Source: Clavaria fumosa (lineage: Eukaryota; Basidiomycota; Agaricomycetes; Agaricales; Clavariaceae). From it: a DNA stretch of 64,000 nucleotides. A model generated the notes under the pieces. That model had not been told where the DNA came from. It saw nothing but the letters and a program-made list of their open reading frames with translations, and searched no databases. Where the stretch lies: positions 744,001 to 808,000 of the forward strand of contig OX637798.1 of assembly GCA_951802425.1 (NCBI GenBank), given 5' to 3'. The translations under genes were made by a program, and so were the position numbers. Below, one piece after another: positions 36,447-47,784 of this stretch; the stretch's first letter is position 1; every line of letters begins with the position of its first letter.

Positions 36447-36722
36447 GGTGAGGAGTGTGGCGGCACGAAATGTTGAGGGCGACGAGGATTCGAGCTTATC
36501 GATGGCGGATCCGCGCACACACGCGGTAGATGATGTGTGACATGCGGTACATTGATGTGTGACACTGACATGACGCCTAAAGAAGCACATGACCTGTCAG
36601 TTTCGTCGTACTTTTACTTTACTTTACACTTAGTCACCCCCAACTGCAAGTGCTGTACTTAACTCACCGAATACGGTATTAATTTATTCAATTTGTTATG
36701 TATCCTCTTTCTGCTTGTACAC
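36447..36722. promoter_or_regulatory. Shared divergent promoter of the NLR / E2-like pair
   Basis: Only 276 bp separate the opposed start codons of the NLR-like gene (36446, minus) and the four-helix-bundle/E2-like/Ubl gene (36723, plus). The interval includes an AT-rich stretch near 36680-36700. Head-to-head placement suggests co-expression. No known binding site is recognised. Confidence 0.5.
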
Positions 36723-38914
36723 ATGTCCTGGTTCCGTCGAGACTTTGGACTTGGATTGGGGGAGACTCAATCAGTTCCATCTCCAGAGCCTCGAGCGCCA
36801 GCTGATGTCGACCCAAAGCTTGCTGGACAGGAGCAACAATCTGTTCCATTTCTAGGGTCAGCTAATACCCCGCCAACAACGAGGGCAAGAGCAGAGGTTC
36901 CTGTACGGCGGGTATTCAATGTCGGCCACGAAGCAGCGGAACCTCTTCTTCAACTGGTGCCTGGCTTAGCTGCTGCTGCGAGAAGTCTCCTGAGGATATA
37001 GGATCTTGCGCAAGTACGTACTTCCCCATCCCCAATCATGAGGTGCCAGTTTGTGCTCAAATACTTGGCAGAAGGTAACCGATCAGCAAGAACAATGCCT
37101 TGGTCTTGTTGAAAGAGCAGCGAATCTGCTGAAAGCTATCATTGACAAGCTTTTATCCCTGGGGTCGGGCCCTTGGCCACCAACCACAATGGCGACTGTC
37201 GAGACTTTGAACATGTGCGTGTCTAGGATACATTTATGCATCGCTCGATTACGGATCTCCTCGAAGGAGATTGTTGGAAATACAATCAGTTCTGGATCAG
37301 CAAGCTAGACGCAGTCCCGTCGTCCGGCTTCTCAGGACCGCCGAGGTCGAACGCAAATTACAAGACTGCAACGACAAATTGCTGGACTCGGCACGCGAAT
37401 TTGAGGAGCCATAACACGCATACTATGTATGCTAAAATTTACGTTCTAGATCCTACTCCATATTGACATGGCTGTATGGCTCTTTTCTCTGAACCAGGAG
37501 CTGGTACGTTTTTTAGCATTTGTGCCCAACCCAATTATATCTACAACCAGAGACAGCAAAGGCAGTCGCCGCTTCCGGCTGAAACGAGCAATCCAGAGTC
37601 ATCTGCTTCCCGTCAGTTGCGTCGACCCAGTACTATCCAAGGGTGTTCCCAAACGAATGCCTGTGAGCTCAAACTTTTCTTTACTGGTGCCCGTTCCGTT
37701 CTTCTAAACATGATTTCCAGTTACATCCCTTGCAATTCGCCAACTCTCTTGGCCATTCTTTTCATGCATCAGTTGCACGGGATCAGCTCCCTGCGCCCAC
37801 CCACTCGAATGCACCCACGAGGCCCGAATCGCGAACCCCATTCGTGCATCAGCTGAGATCGGCATCACTGGGCGCGTGAACCTCGTCCGCGTCTCAGTAG
37901 ACGCCTCCCACTACACCGTCGACTGGACGCTGTATTGCTGGGGCAGCCGCTACTATGACACGGCCTCATTCATTGGCAAGATCTCGTATGAAATCGACAT
38001 GCGTAGGCCGCCCCGCCTCAAATTCGAGACGCCGGTGTTCCACCCGGCTATCGCCAGATGGGGCGGCATCAGCACGTACTTGGCATTTTTTGACACACAG
38101 CACTGGAGCGATATCCTGACGAACGTCGTGCACGCCATCGTGGATCCCGAGTCATACCAGGAGGGTCATATCTCGTACGGCTTTGATTGCTTCAACAACG
38201 ACGCCGTCGTCCTGCTCCGCCAGCAGCCGGCCTCGTTTGCCCAGTTCGTCTCTTGGCACACCCAGACGCGTGTATTCGAGCTCAACGAGGAGTACGGCAG
38301 CCAGGAGCTCCTCAACCTCTCCCCGCAGTCCGCAGGGCTCTACATCGAGGGGACGCGCCACGCAATCAGGCTTCTGAAAGGCATGGTCCACCGTGACCAG
38401 CTAGACCAGCTAGCCCTCGCAATCACGCGATTTGAGGCAGCGTGCGCCAACAACGACTTGGAAGACGTGTCGAGGGCAGCGCGCGCCCTTGCCGAGCTTT
38501 ATTTCGAACGCTCGGGCCCGCGACCCGCCCCACGGCCCTTGCTACAACCCTCGTACGGCCTTCGTCGCCCGAATATCACGATGTGCGAGAACGCATAGCA
38601 AGATGCACCCATCGGTTCCAAATCTTTCTCAAAACTATAACAGGGGCAACTTGCACATTTGATGTTGGGGATGACTTACCTGTGGAATACCTCATGAGTA
38701 TGATTAAGGATAGGGAAGGCATACCCATGTCTGAACAGAGAGTCTTGTACGCTGGCAAATCACTCGAGATTGGACGGGTCCTAAGCCGTATGTTTACTGC
38801 TGCTCTGCCTATGTATTGTTGCCGGAATGACTCTTGACTTGTACAGATTATGGTATCCAGAAAGAGAGCACCCTCCACCTGGTGATTCGAATGTATGGGG
38901 GTCATGAATCTTGA
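36723..38914 (+). CDS. Helical-bundle / inactive E2-like / ubiquitin-like fusion, N-terminus disrupted
   Basis: Rebuilt exons: 36723-37013, 37072-37214, 37270-37405, 37450-37503, 37551-37662, 37721-38552, 38603-38787, 38847-38914 (606 codons). Residues about 60-200 resemble the MLKL/HELO-type four-helix bundles common in Agaricomycetes (VPGLAAAARSLLRI, CLGLVERAANLLKAIIDKL, VERKLQDCNDKLL). A Pro/Ser/Thr-rich linker follows, then a UBC-like fold (RRPPRLKFETPVFHP, then GGIS where active E2s have the catalytic Cys, then HWSDILTNVVHAIVDP). A helical segment precedes a 76-residue ubiquitin-like domain (FQIFLKTITG ... IQKESTLHLVIRMYGG) with HES after the GG. Two defects hit the bundle: an in-frame TAG at 36999 and an intron at 37406 starting GA, not GT. 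Initiation at 37468 would still give an intact 410-residue E2-like/Ubl protein. The 38553-38602 intron could instead be a frameshift. Confidence 0.6.
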
Positions 38915-39528
38915 ATGTCCCGTATTACCACGATACTTGGACGCATAGGCGGGGCGTGGTTCCATGCGGTTGCTGGGCACAGCCCAGCGGCAGGCGCCAC
39001 CCTGTAATTACGCGTCTTTTTTGTACCACTCGCGTTTCTCACGCGTGCGCCAACGTTGAGTCCTGTCGTCTGCCAATGTTCAGCGAACGAACGACTCGCG
39101 GATGAGTGAGTGGGGTGCGGCGAGGCCCGTCTTCTCGTTGTTGCGATGTGTCAGGGTGTGGTGGTATGATGGTATGACGCGCCCGAGCCAAGCTCATGGA
39201 TGCATGTCAAACCATGGTATACATCCCTGGCCCTGGGTCTACTGGAGGCCCACTCTGCCCATGCAGAGCAACATTGCAATATTGGACCAACCCTTAGATC
39301 CAGGCAGAGCTTGAAAATCTGGTTTATAGCACTTTTTAATTATAAGGGGGGTGGCCTTTACAGAATAACATCAAAGAGGTCATTTTTTGACAGATGATGT
39401 GACATGGCTGAAGTTCAGCATCTCAATATGGACAAAATTTGTGTTTAAAAACACATTCTAAACCCTACAGAAAGGCATCCATTTACCCAGTAAATTTCAT
39501 CTCAGACCCAGACCTAATTTACAGAACA
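38915..39528. other. Intergenic, between E2-like/Ubl gene and Msb1-type gene
   Basis: Convergent 3' ends meet here. No gene is seen. A short GTGGTATGATGGTATGA repeat lies near 39160. Confidence 0.5.
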
Positions 39529-42500
39529 CTACTGTGGTCCTTCTTCCACCACCTCATCAACTGTTGGCTGTGACATCTCTGCTACTTCTTGATCAAGCGA
39601 CACAGCCTCCGGCTTAGCCTCCATTGGCTGTTGAACAACTGCTTCCTGATCGATTATTGACTCAGGTAGGAGTTCCTTGACATTGACATCTGCGACAAAG
39701 TCTGACTGACATGCAGGTTCTGCAAGCGAAGCATCAATCTGCGGTTCAGTAGTGGCCTCGTCCGAGAGTTGAGGCTCGGTGCTTTTCACATCCACTTGGC
39801 TGGAATCAGTCTGTATACCATTGTCATCACCACGGTCTTTGCTAGGAAGAGTTTGGTCGGGTTCCAGGACAGCTGCTTCGGGTATGTCGTTTACTTGGGT
39901 CAGTGGTTCATCCAAGGAGCCGCGTATGTCTCCGACGCCCGCCACATCCGTTCCTTTGGATCCTTCGGTGAGGGGTACTTCAGGCATGAGGAGATTGCTT
40001 GATGCGCTCTCGAGCTCAGCATGAGATTCCATAGTCGGTGCCAAATGAGTTGCATCCGCTGAATCATTTTGGCTTGGCTGGACGCCGTTACCTGTATGGC
40101 CACTCAGCCCATCCACTGATGCCATCAATATCTGGTTTTCAGCTTCTGACTGTGTGACGGAGAGTTGGGCTGACATTGCGGAATCGAAACTAGGATCGAC
40201 CTCAGGCGCCAGGTCATCCTCAGGCATGCTATTAGGCTCCACTGCACTTTCCGCAATGGCTGAAGCCGCTGAACCTCCTACGTCCATTTTTGTGCTTTCC
40301 ACTGGCCCGCCGGTTTCCGCACCTGCGAAGGATGATGGGGATCTGGCGATGATCGCCACGATCTGCTCTGAGGTCATGGGGCTCTCGGCCATTATAGGCG
40401 GTGGGACAATTTCCTTCAGTTCAGCGACAGTCGCCAGGTCACCCTCAGGTTGACTTTGGGTATTGTCGGCAGTGGGAATGTCGATTGGTACTATATTGGC
40501 ATATTGCACATCATCCACTGGCTCTGGTATCGTCGCTGGCTCGCCATCTATATGGTTATTAACGGGTATTTCTGGAACAGATTCGTCGCCAGAAGCCCCA
40601 ACTGTTGCGGGAAGGTCTATGGCAGGGGCGCGCTGTTGGTCCAGATTGGGCTGAACAAGGTCCTCGGTTTCAAGGATGGCAGCAGGGATATACTCTGCGA
40701 CGGAGGACGCTCCAGGATCGGGGACCGCGTGTGCCTTCTCAAATGCGATACCCTGCACGTCTGGCGGTTCTTCAAGATCAGCTGCCCTCTCTTTGACGAA
40801 ATCGGTAGGGTCACGCGGAACCTCGATTTGAGCTTCTGCCCCGGAGTTGGATCGGGAATTGTCCAGGGCGGAGGCGGGCGTCTCGCTTCCCAGTTCGTTA
40901 CCTCCCTCAGGTGGTGGCTCGATAACAGGAGCATCGCCTTGCGTATCCGAGACAGCGCCGTTGGGCACGTCCAAAGCAGTCGACGGTAACACACTAGTCT
41001 CCTGCACGTCTCCTGCTTCTCTTGCTGTTTCTGGCAGCAGAGGTACGCCGTCGTCTGATGCAGCCGCTTTTAATCAACACACAGCAAATATGAAATGTTT
41101 CCTCACCTGCGACATTCTCGGACATCCCGAGTGCCATGGATGAATCGCCCGTGGCGGGCGCCGGAAGAATTTCCTCCTCGAGCGTCGAAACTGGTTCTGG
41201 TGCATCGGATTCCAAAACTGGGCTCGAGTCGTCGCCCATTGATTGTGAAGGATCAAGTACGTCTGCGATAATGGATGTTCCTGCACCGGCAGCAACAGCA
41301 ACAGGTGTATCATCTGGTTGGAGAATTTCCGGTGTTGGCACGGGAGCGGTCGTTTGGAGCACAACTACATCGTGAGGTTGCAAACCCATTTCTGTGGAAA
41401 TCTTGACATCATTGGGATCAACCGAGACAGGATCCCGCAAAATGCTAGGTTCGACAGTTTCAGAACCGAAGATTGTTGCGCCTCGATCGTCGTTCTTGAG
41501 GTTTGACCCGCCCTCCGAAGGTTCATCGACCAAAACAGCGCCGCCTCCTTCAGCAGCAGTGCGTATGGCGTCCGAGGCATTTCCAGGCTCAGTGGATGTC
41601 TGCTCCCTAGATGATTCCTCGAGATGTTTTGTGCCGTCTTCGGCCAATGTGTCCAGTTCCTGAGCCCCCCCGATTGGCGCCTCGGGCTCTGCTAGAGATG
41701 GAACGGGTTCTTGATTTAGAGAAAATGCCGCTTCGATCGTATCCTCGTCTTTGATTTCAGAGTTTTCCTGGTCAGGGAGAATGCTGTGCCCGGGCACGCT
41801 TAGAGGTACAAGCTCCAATTCAGGATTACTGTTCGCCGCTTCCAGCGCTTCCTTCAAATTGGGCGATATCTCGTCAGAAGCGCTTTGCAAGGGATCGGAG
41901 TCTCTTCCTACGTGTTCATAAGGACTGGCCTGGGGCTCAATTTCGCCACCCTCTGGAACTGGTTTCGGGACGACAACGTCTGCATCGGTGGAGGGGAAGA
42001 CGTCAACTTCCGCTGAATCATTCTGGCTTGGCTGGACGTCGTTACCTGTATGGCCATTCAACCCATCCACTGACGCCATCAATATCTGATTTTCAGCTTC
42101 CGAATGTGGGACGGAGAGTTGGGCTGACATTGCGGAATCGAAACTAGGATCGATGTCAGGCGCCAGGTCATCATCCTCAGGCATGCTATTAGGCTCCACT
42201 GCATTTTCCGCAATGGCTGAACCTCCTACGTCCATTTTTGTGCTTTCCACTGGCCCGCCGGTTTCCGCACCTGCGAAGGATGATGGGGATCTGGCGATAA
42301 TCGCCACGATCTGCTCTGAGGTCGTGGGGCCCTCGGCCATTATAGGCGGTGGGACAGTTTCCTTCAGTTCAGCGAGAGTCGCCAGGTCACCCTCAGGTTG
42401 ACTTTGGGTATTGTCGGCAGTGCGAATGTCGATTGGTATTATATTGGCATATTGCACATCATCCACTGGCTCTGGTATCGTCACTGGCTCGCCATCTATA

Positions 42501-45500
42501 TGGTTATTAACGGGTATATCTGGAACAGATTCGTCGCCAGAAGCCCCAACTGTTGCGGGAAGGTCTATGGCAGGGACGCGCTGTTGGTCCAGATTGGGCT
42601 GAACAAGGTCCTCGGTTTCAAGGATGGCAGCAGGGATATCCTCTGCGACGGAGGACGCTCCAGGATTGGGGACCGTGTGTGCCTCCTCAAATGCGATACC
42701 CTGCTCTGGCGGTTCTTCAAGATCAGCTGCCCTCCCTTTGACGAAATCGGTAGGGTCACGTGGAATCTCGATTTGAGCTTCTGCCCCGGTGTTGGATTGG
42801 GAATTGTCCAGGGCGGAGGCGGGCGTCTCGCTTCCCAGTTCATTACCTCCCTCAGGTGGTGGCTCGATAACAGGAGCATCGCCTTGCGTATCCGAGACAG
42901 CGTCGTTGGGCACGCCCAAAGCAGTCGAAGGTAACACAGTAGTCTCCTGCACGTCTCCTGCTTCTCTTGCTGTTTCTGGCAGTAGAGGTACGCCGTCGTC
43001 TGATGCAGCCGCTTTTAATCAACACACAGCGAATACGAAATGTTTCCTCACCTGCGACATTCTCGGACATCTCAAGTGCCATGGATGAATCGCTCGTGAC
43101 GGGCGCCGGAAGAATTTCCTCCTCGAGCGTCGAAACTGGTTCTGGTGCATCAGATTCCAAAACTGGGCTCGAGTCGTCGCCCATTGATTGTGAAGGATCA
43201 AGTACGTCTGCGATAATGGATGTTCCTGCACCGGCAGCAACAGCAACAGGTGTATCATCTGGTTGGAGAATTTCTAGTGTTGGCACGGGAGCGGTCGTTT
43301 GGAGCACAACTGCATCGTGAGGTTGCAAACCCATTTCTGTGGAAATCTTGACATCATTGGGATCAACCGAGACAGGATCCCGCAAAATGCTAGGTTCGAC
43401 AGTTTCAGAACCGAAGATTGTTGCACCTCGATCGTCGTTCTTGAGGTTTGACCCGCCCTCCGAAGGTTCATCGACCAAAACAGCGCCGCCTCCTTCAGCA
43501 GCAGTGCATATGGCGTCCGAGGCATTTCCAGGCTCAGTGGATGTTTGCTCCCTAGATGATTCCTCGAGATGTTTTGTTGCGTCTTCGGCCAATGTGTCCA
43601 GTTCTTGAGACACCTCGATTGGCGCCTCGGGCTCTGCTAGAGATGGAACGGGTTCTTGATTTAGAGAAACTGCCGCTTCGATCGTATCCTCGTCTTTGAT
43701 TTCAGCGTTCTCCTGGTCAGGGAGAATGCTGTGCCCGGGCACGCTTAGAGGTACGAGCTCCAATTCAGGATTACTGTTCTTCGCTTGCAGCGCTTCCTTC
43801 AAATTGGGCGATATCTCGTCAGAAGCACCTTGCAAAGGAGCGGAGTCTCTTTCTACGTGTTCATAAGGACTGGCCTGGGGCTCAATTTCGCCACCCTCTG
43901 AGACTGGTTTCGGGACGACAACGTCTGCATCGGTGGAGGGGATGACGTCAACTTCTGGCGGGGAAACATTAAGCGGTTCGACGATCGCGTCCTCGACACG
44001 AAGCTCATGTCCATAAGAGGGCTCTGGCGCGGCACCTGCTATCGAGGATTCCTGAGCCGTCAGCAAAATTTCGTCCGAGAGCTCAACAATGGCAGGAGCA
44101 TCAACGGGAACATCTGTCTGGGCAGACACAGCAACGTCGCCAGAGGTTTCACTGATTGGAGGAGCTAATGCTTCGACATCATTTCCGGATGGCGGTGCGA
44201 CAGGGTCCTTTGATCAATGGGCTGGTGTTAAAATTCCCAAAGGGAGCTGAATTTGCTGCGAAGCTTACCTCGATTTGGGACGCGACTTCGACGTCCGGCC
44301 CCGCTGGTACTTCTGGTCCTGCTGGTGTTTCAATGGGTTTCGCAGGGCTTGCCGCAGATACACCGCGCGGCGTTGATACATCCTGCGTATCGAGTTCTGA
44401 CTAAAGAGGACGTGTGAACGAGAGCTCCTGGTCACTATCGTGTGAGATGCTCACGTCAAGAGGTATATCAGGGCCGAGCTGTAGTACATCATAAATTCTG
44501 TTGTTGCGCCCCGCCGCATAGCCGACCTCAATCACCTCGGCATCCGCCACCCGTTCGCTTACTGGAGGGGCGGAGTCTGTAATACGATGATCGTCATTCA
44601 CAGGCTCTACTAAGGTACCTTCACTCGTGACTTGATGCGTTACTCCGCCAGTGTCGTGCGCCTCCGCAGTGACGGTGACCGCGGCGACTTGAGCCCCATC
44701 TGATGCGTCAACTGGGAAGCGAGCGGAGGTGTCTTCCATTTGGTCGCTAGCGGCGGTTGCTAGGGTGATTGGGCTTCAGACGCAACGCCGATCATTGCCA
44801 TAATACTTTATAATTCACACCTTTGTCAAAGCCGAGTGCCTGAACGACGTCCATGGAAGGTCCGATGGGAACATTCTCTTGGGTGATTGGTAATTTCGAC
44901 GTTTCTTGGTTCTCAACGGCTAAATGGCCCGAAGTATCATTACGTGCTAGTACATTAAGGGCGACCAAAGTCCAGGGAAAGAATCAGCGGCACGGGTTAC
45001 ATCGAAGGCCTCCGAAAAGTACCTTCTGCGGGACTCTCGGCAGCCGCCAATAGGGCAGGTGCACCTGCTACATATATGGCTCGGCATGATCACCCTGAGA
45101 AGAAACTAATTGCCTACCAGTCGCAATCTGATCTTGGGCAGTCGGTTCAACTTTCGGTTGTGCATCTTGCTGGACTGAAGTTTGAGTCGCGGGCACTTCC
45201 TGTTGTATGTGTAAGAAGCGGGCAACACCTAAGATAGCGATGAGATACACACGTAAGGTTCGGGTTCTTCGGGGATGGCGACTTGGGCGATAGGAACGGG
45301 CGCCGCGTCGGCTTTGGCGCCAGCGGCGACCACAGCACCGACAGCAGCTGCAGAGCCCACAACAGCGACGGCGACGGGCACACCAGATTTCTTCTGGTCG
45401 TGGGACTCCGCCTTGGGAGAACTCGTCTCGTTCTCAGCCTTCTCAGCCAGCTCCGGCAGGATTTCTCCCAATTCGCCAACTTTGGGGCTGGCACCTTTCT

Positions 45501-47784
45501 TCGCTGTCCGGTCTGAGGAGGCGCTGTTCCTGCGGCTGGTGAAGAAGCTGAACCTTTTCTTCGCCGTAGAAGACGACTTGACAGACAGCCTCGGAGACGA
45601 TGGCCTCGCGCCAGGGTGCCTCGTACTGGGTTCCAAAGGCGGGGCTAGATGCTGATCTAATTGGAGCGGCGCGAGTGCTTTAGAGGTTTGCTCGATAATA
45701 AGCCACCCAATACGTTTCCCGCCCACTTCGAGCTCGGGCAGCGGCTTGAGCTTGCAGATAACGAACGCCGGCCACTTATACGAAATAGAGTCTGCGAGGC
45801 CGTCGCACCAAAAATCGACAAAGGCTTCGTCCAGCTTGACCATCGAGACGGCCGACGTTCGGAACACGGGCTGCGGCTCCTCCACTGGCTGGGCAATTGG
45901 CGGGGCAGGCGCGTCCACCGACGAGCGCCTCGGCGCCTGCGCAGGCTTCTTGCCCGACTTGCTGGGCGAGCCCCGCGGGGCCCCGTCGGATGCCTCCGGG
46001 CCCTTCTCGACGAGCGTGGACGCAAGGGGCTGCTGGGTGCTCTCCCCGAACCCGGTGTTCGAGAACGCGAGCCAATCCGCAGACGTCGGCGGCGGGTCCG
46101 TGCTGTTGTGGTGCCCGTTGGGCATCGGGGGCACCTCGTCCGCGGCGGCCGCGCGCTTCTTCGCGATGGAGTGCAGCGAGCGCGACCGGCGACGCTGGTG
46201 CCGCAGCTGGGGCGAAAACGGCGACGGGACGGCGAGGGAGAACGCGGAGGGCTCGTCGACCGGCTTCTGGCGCCCTTGCTCCTCGATCTGGCGCAGGGAC
46301 AGGGTGCGTGCGGTCTCGTCTGTGAATATGGGGTTCAGAGTAGGATACCCCGAGATCGAGGACAAGCCATCTGTCTCTGCCTCCGCCTTGGCCGCAGCTT
46401 CTCTGATCTTGGCCCAAGCAGCCCCTGCCTCACTCTCGCCCAGAGAACCTTCTGCCTTGAACGCTCCCGCTATCAGACTCAGCGGGTGGCGTGGGGGCCT
46501 GACGAGTGACGATGCAGGGAGGTCAGACTCTATGCGAACAAAGACAGCGTCGTATTGCTGAGTAGCGAAGCGTGGCGGAGGCAAGAAATCGTCCTCTCTT
46601 CCACCCTTGCTGTAGGGATACCTCTTGACGAGCTCCAATAGGCGCTTTGGCATTCGATGATCCGCAGCCTCGTCCCTAGGCAAATCAGTCAGTATGGCGT
46701 GTGTGCGTAAGTAGACAGTGCTAGTACCTTATTCGAGACAAGAACAAGTGCTCCAGAATTCGACCGGAACGTTCCCAGCGCGCATAGAAAGACGCCCAAT
46801 CGTCCTTCTTTCTGGATCGTTCAGCATGTAGCAGCCACAAACCGAATAGCTTTGATAGCTTGCTGCCAGTGATGCCGTTGGCTTCAGAGTGAGCGGCCAA
46901 GGAGGATATAAGTTCCAGGGTAGCGATGAGAAGGTCAAGGTGGGCTTGAGGCAACTGTGGGACGAGATATTCGGTAAAGGCATTGGTTGGGTAGGATGAA
47001 GAAAGTTCGGTGTGGTAGAAGGATTGATACCAGCCGAACTCGGAACTGTCTTTTCCAAAGGATTGGCCATCCAGTTTGAGATGTCGAAGCCCCCACCGTA
47101 GAACGGCGGCGACATCATGGGGTGAACGCGTAAAATGAAGTTCGGATTCAAAGGCTGATACAGGAATAGCAGGAGAGGGAATGAGTGTAGCGGGAGGACT
47201 GTGAGGGGGCAAAGACTGTAGAAATAAAGAAATAAGTCTGCGTTGAGTATCAAATGAGGCAGAGGGCCAGTTAGGACGCATGATTCCAAGCGTCTCGAGA
47301 CCTAACAAAATCTAGAATTAATTGCCGAGATCAAGGAAAAAGCAAAAGGCCACATGCCTCGCTCCGTTATCCATTGTGAACAAGCACGAACAAGAGATAG
47401 AGCCTCATCCGGAGTCAATCTTCTCTCTCCAACGAGGGCATCAGACAGTAGAAGCTGAGATTCGGGATCGATGGGAGAAGGGTTCTCGCGAAGATTCAAA
47501 GTGAGGTGGGGGGCAGGTTCCTCAGGCTTTGGAGTGGTAAGAGCGGTTTCAGAAGTACGAGATTTCAGTTTAAAGCGCGTAAAACGACTCTCTTTCTCTT
47601 TAGTGATTGGTCGGAAGCCCTGCTCGCCTGCCTGAGTGAAAAGAACCGCAGTTGGAGATACGGGGGGTGACACCACTTCGAACCTCCCATCCAAAAGGGT
47701 GCCACCCGAGTTGCGGCCTTCCGGGAGTGTTTCATGGTCGTCGGCGTTTTTACGTCCAAAAACCTTGGACAAAAACGAGTGCAT
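39529..47784 (-). CDS. Msb1/Mug8-type (RhoGAP-like) morphogenesis protein with giant acidic tail
   Basis: Eleven exons join in phase: 47784-47358, 47301-46728, 46675-45253, 45199-45118, 45067-45023, 44946-44821, 44759-44455, 44400-44269, 44207-43052, 43011-41107 and 41066-39529, giving 2570 residues. The N-terminal 450 or so residues match the fungal Msb1 family (DUF1708, RhoGAP-like fold): SKVFGRK start, TPDEALSLVRACS, LETLGIMRPNW, FTEYLVPQLPQAHLDLLI, LISSLAAHSEANGITGSKLSKLFGLWLL and FYARWERSGRILEHLFL. In yeast Msb1 acts with Cdc42/Rho1 in polarised growth. A Ser/Pro-rich middle is followed by about 1500 acidic, disordered residues rich in Glu, Pro, Val, Ala and Ser, containing a 1.95-kb tandem duplication. 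Intron 1 begins with GC. Two introns of only 40 nt lie at corresponding points of the two repeat copies. Function of the tail is unknown. Confidence 0.82.
40057..42010 (-). repeat. Msb1-type tail duplication, copy 1
   Basis: This 1954-bp unit is repeated in direct orientation at 42011-43955. It covers exon sequence and one whole 40-nt intron (41067-41106). Nucleotide and protein sequences of the two copies are very similar throughout, with only small indels (about 9 bp net). Confidence 0.92.
42011..43955 (-). repeat. Msb1-type tail duplication, copy 2
   Basis: This 1945-bp unit corresponds to 40057-42010 and includes the equivalent 40-nt intron at 43012-43051. The reading frame is kept through both copies, so the protein carries two tandem segments of about 640 residues. 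Confidence 0.92.

Noticed and set aside
37468..37707. Stand-alone small protein starting at 37468
   Set aside because: The frame is interrupted by good splice sites at 37504 and 37551; the ATG is better read as a possible internal start of the E2-like/Ubl gene.
40450..42934. Plus-strand open frames opposite the Msb1-type tail
   Set aside because: They are antisense shadows, duplicated only because the coding repeat is duplicated; the minus-strand model is continuous and in phase.
45661..46561. Plus-strand frames of about 270-280 codons opposite the Msb1-type Ser/Pro region
   Set aside because: They oppose an exon that joins in phase with the conserved Msb1 domain and have no recognisable motif.
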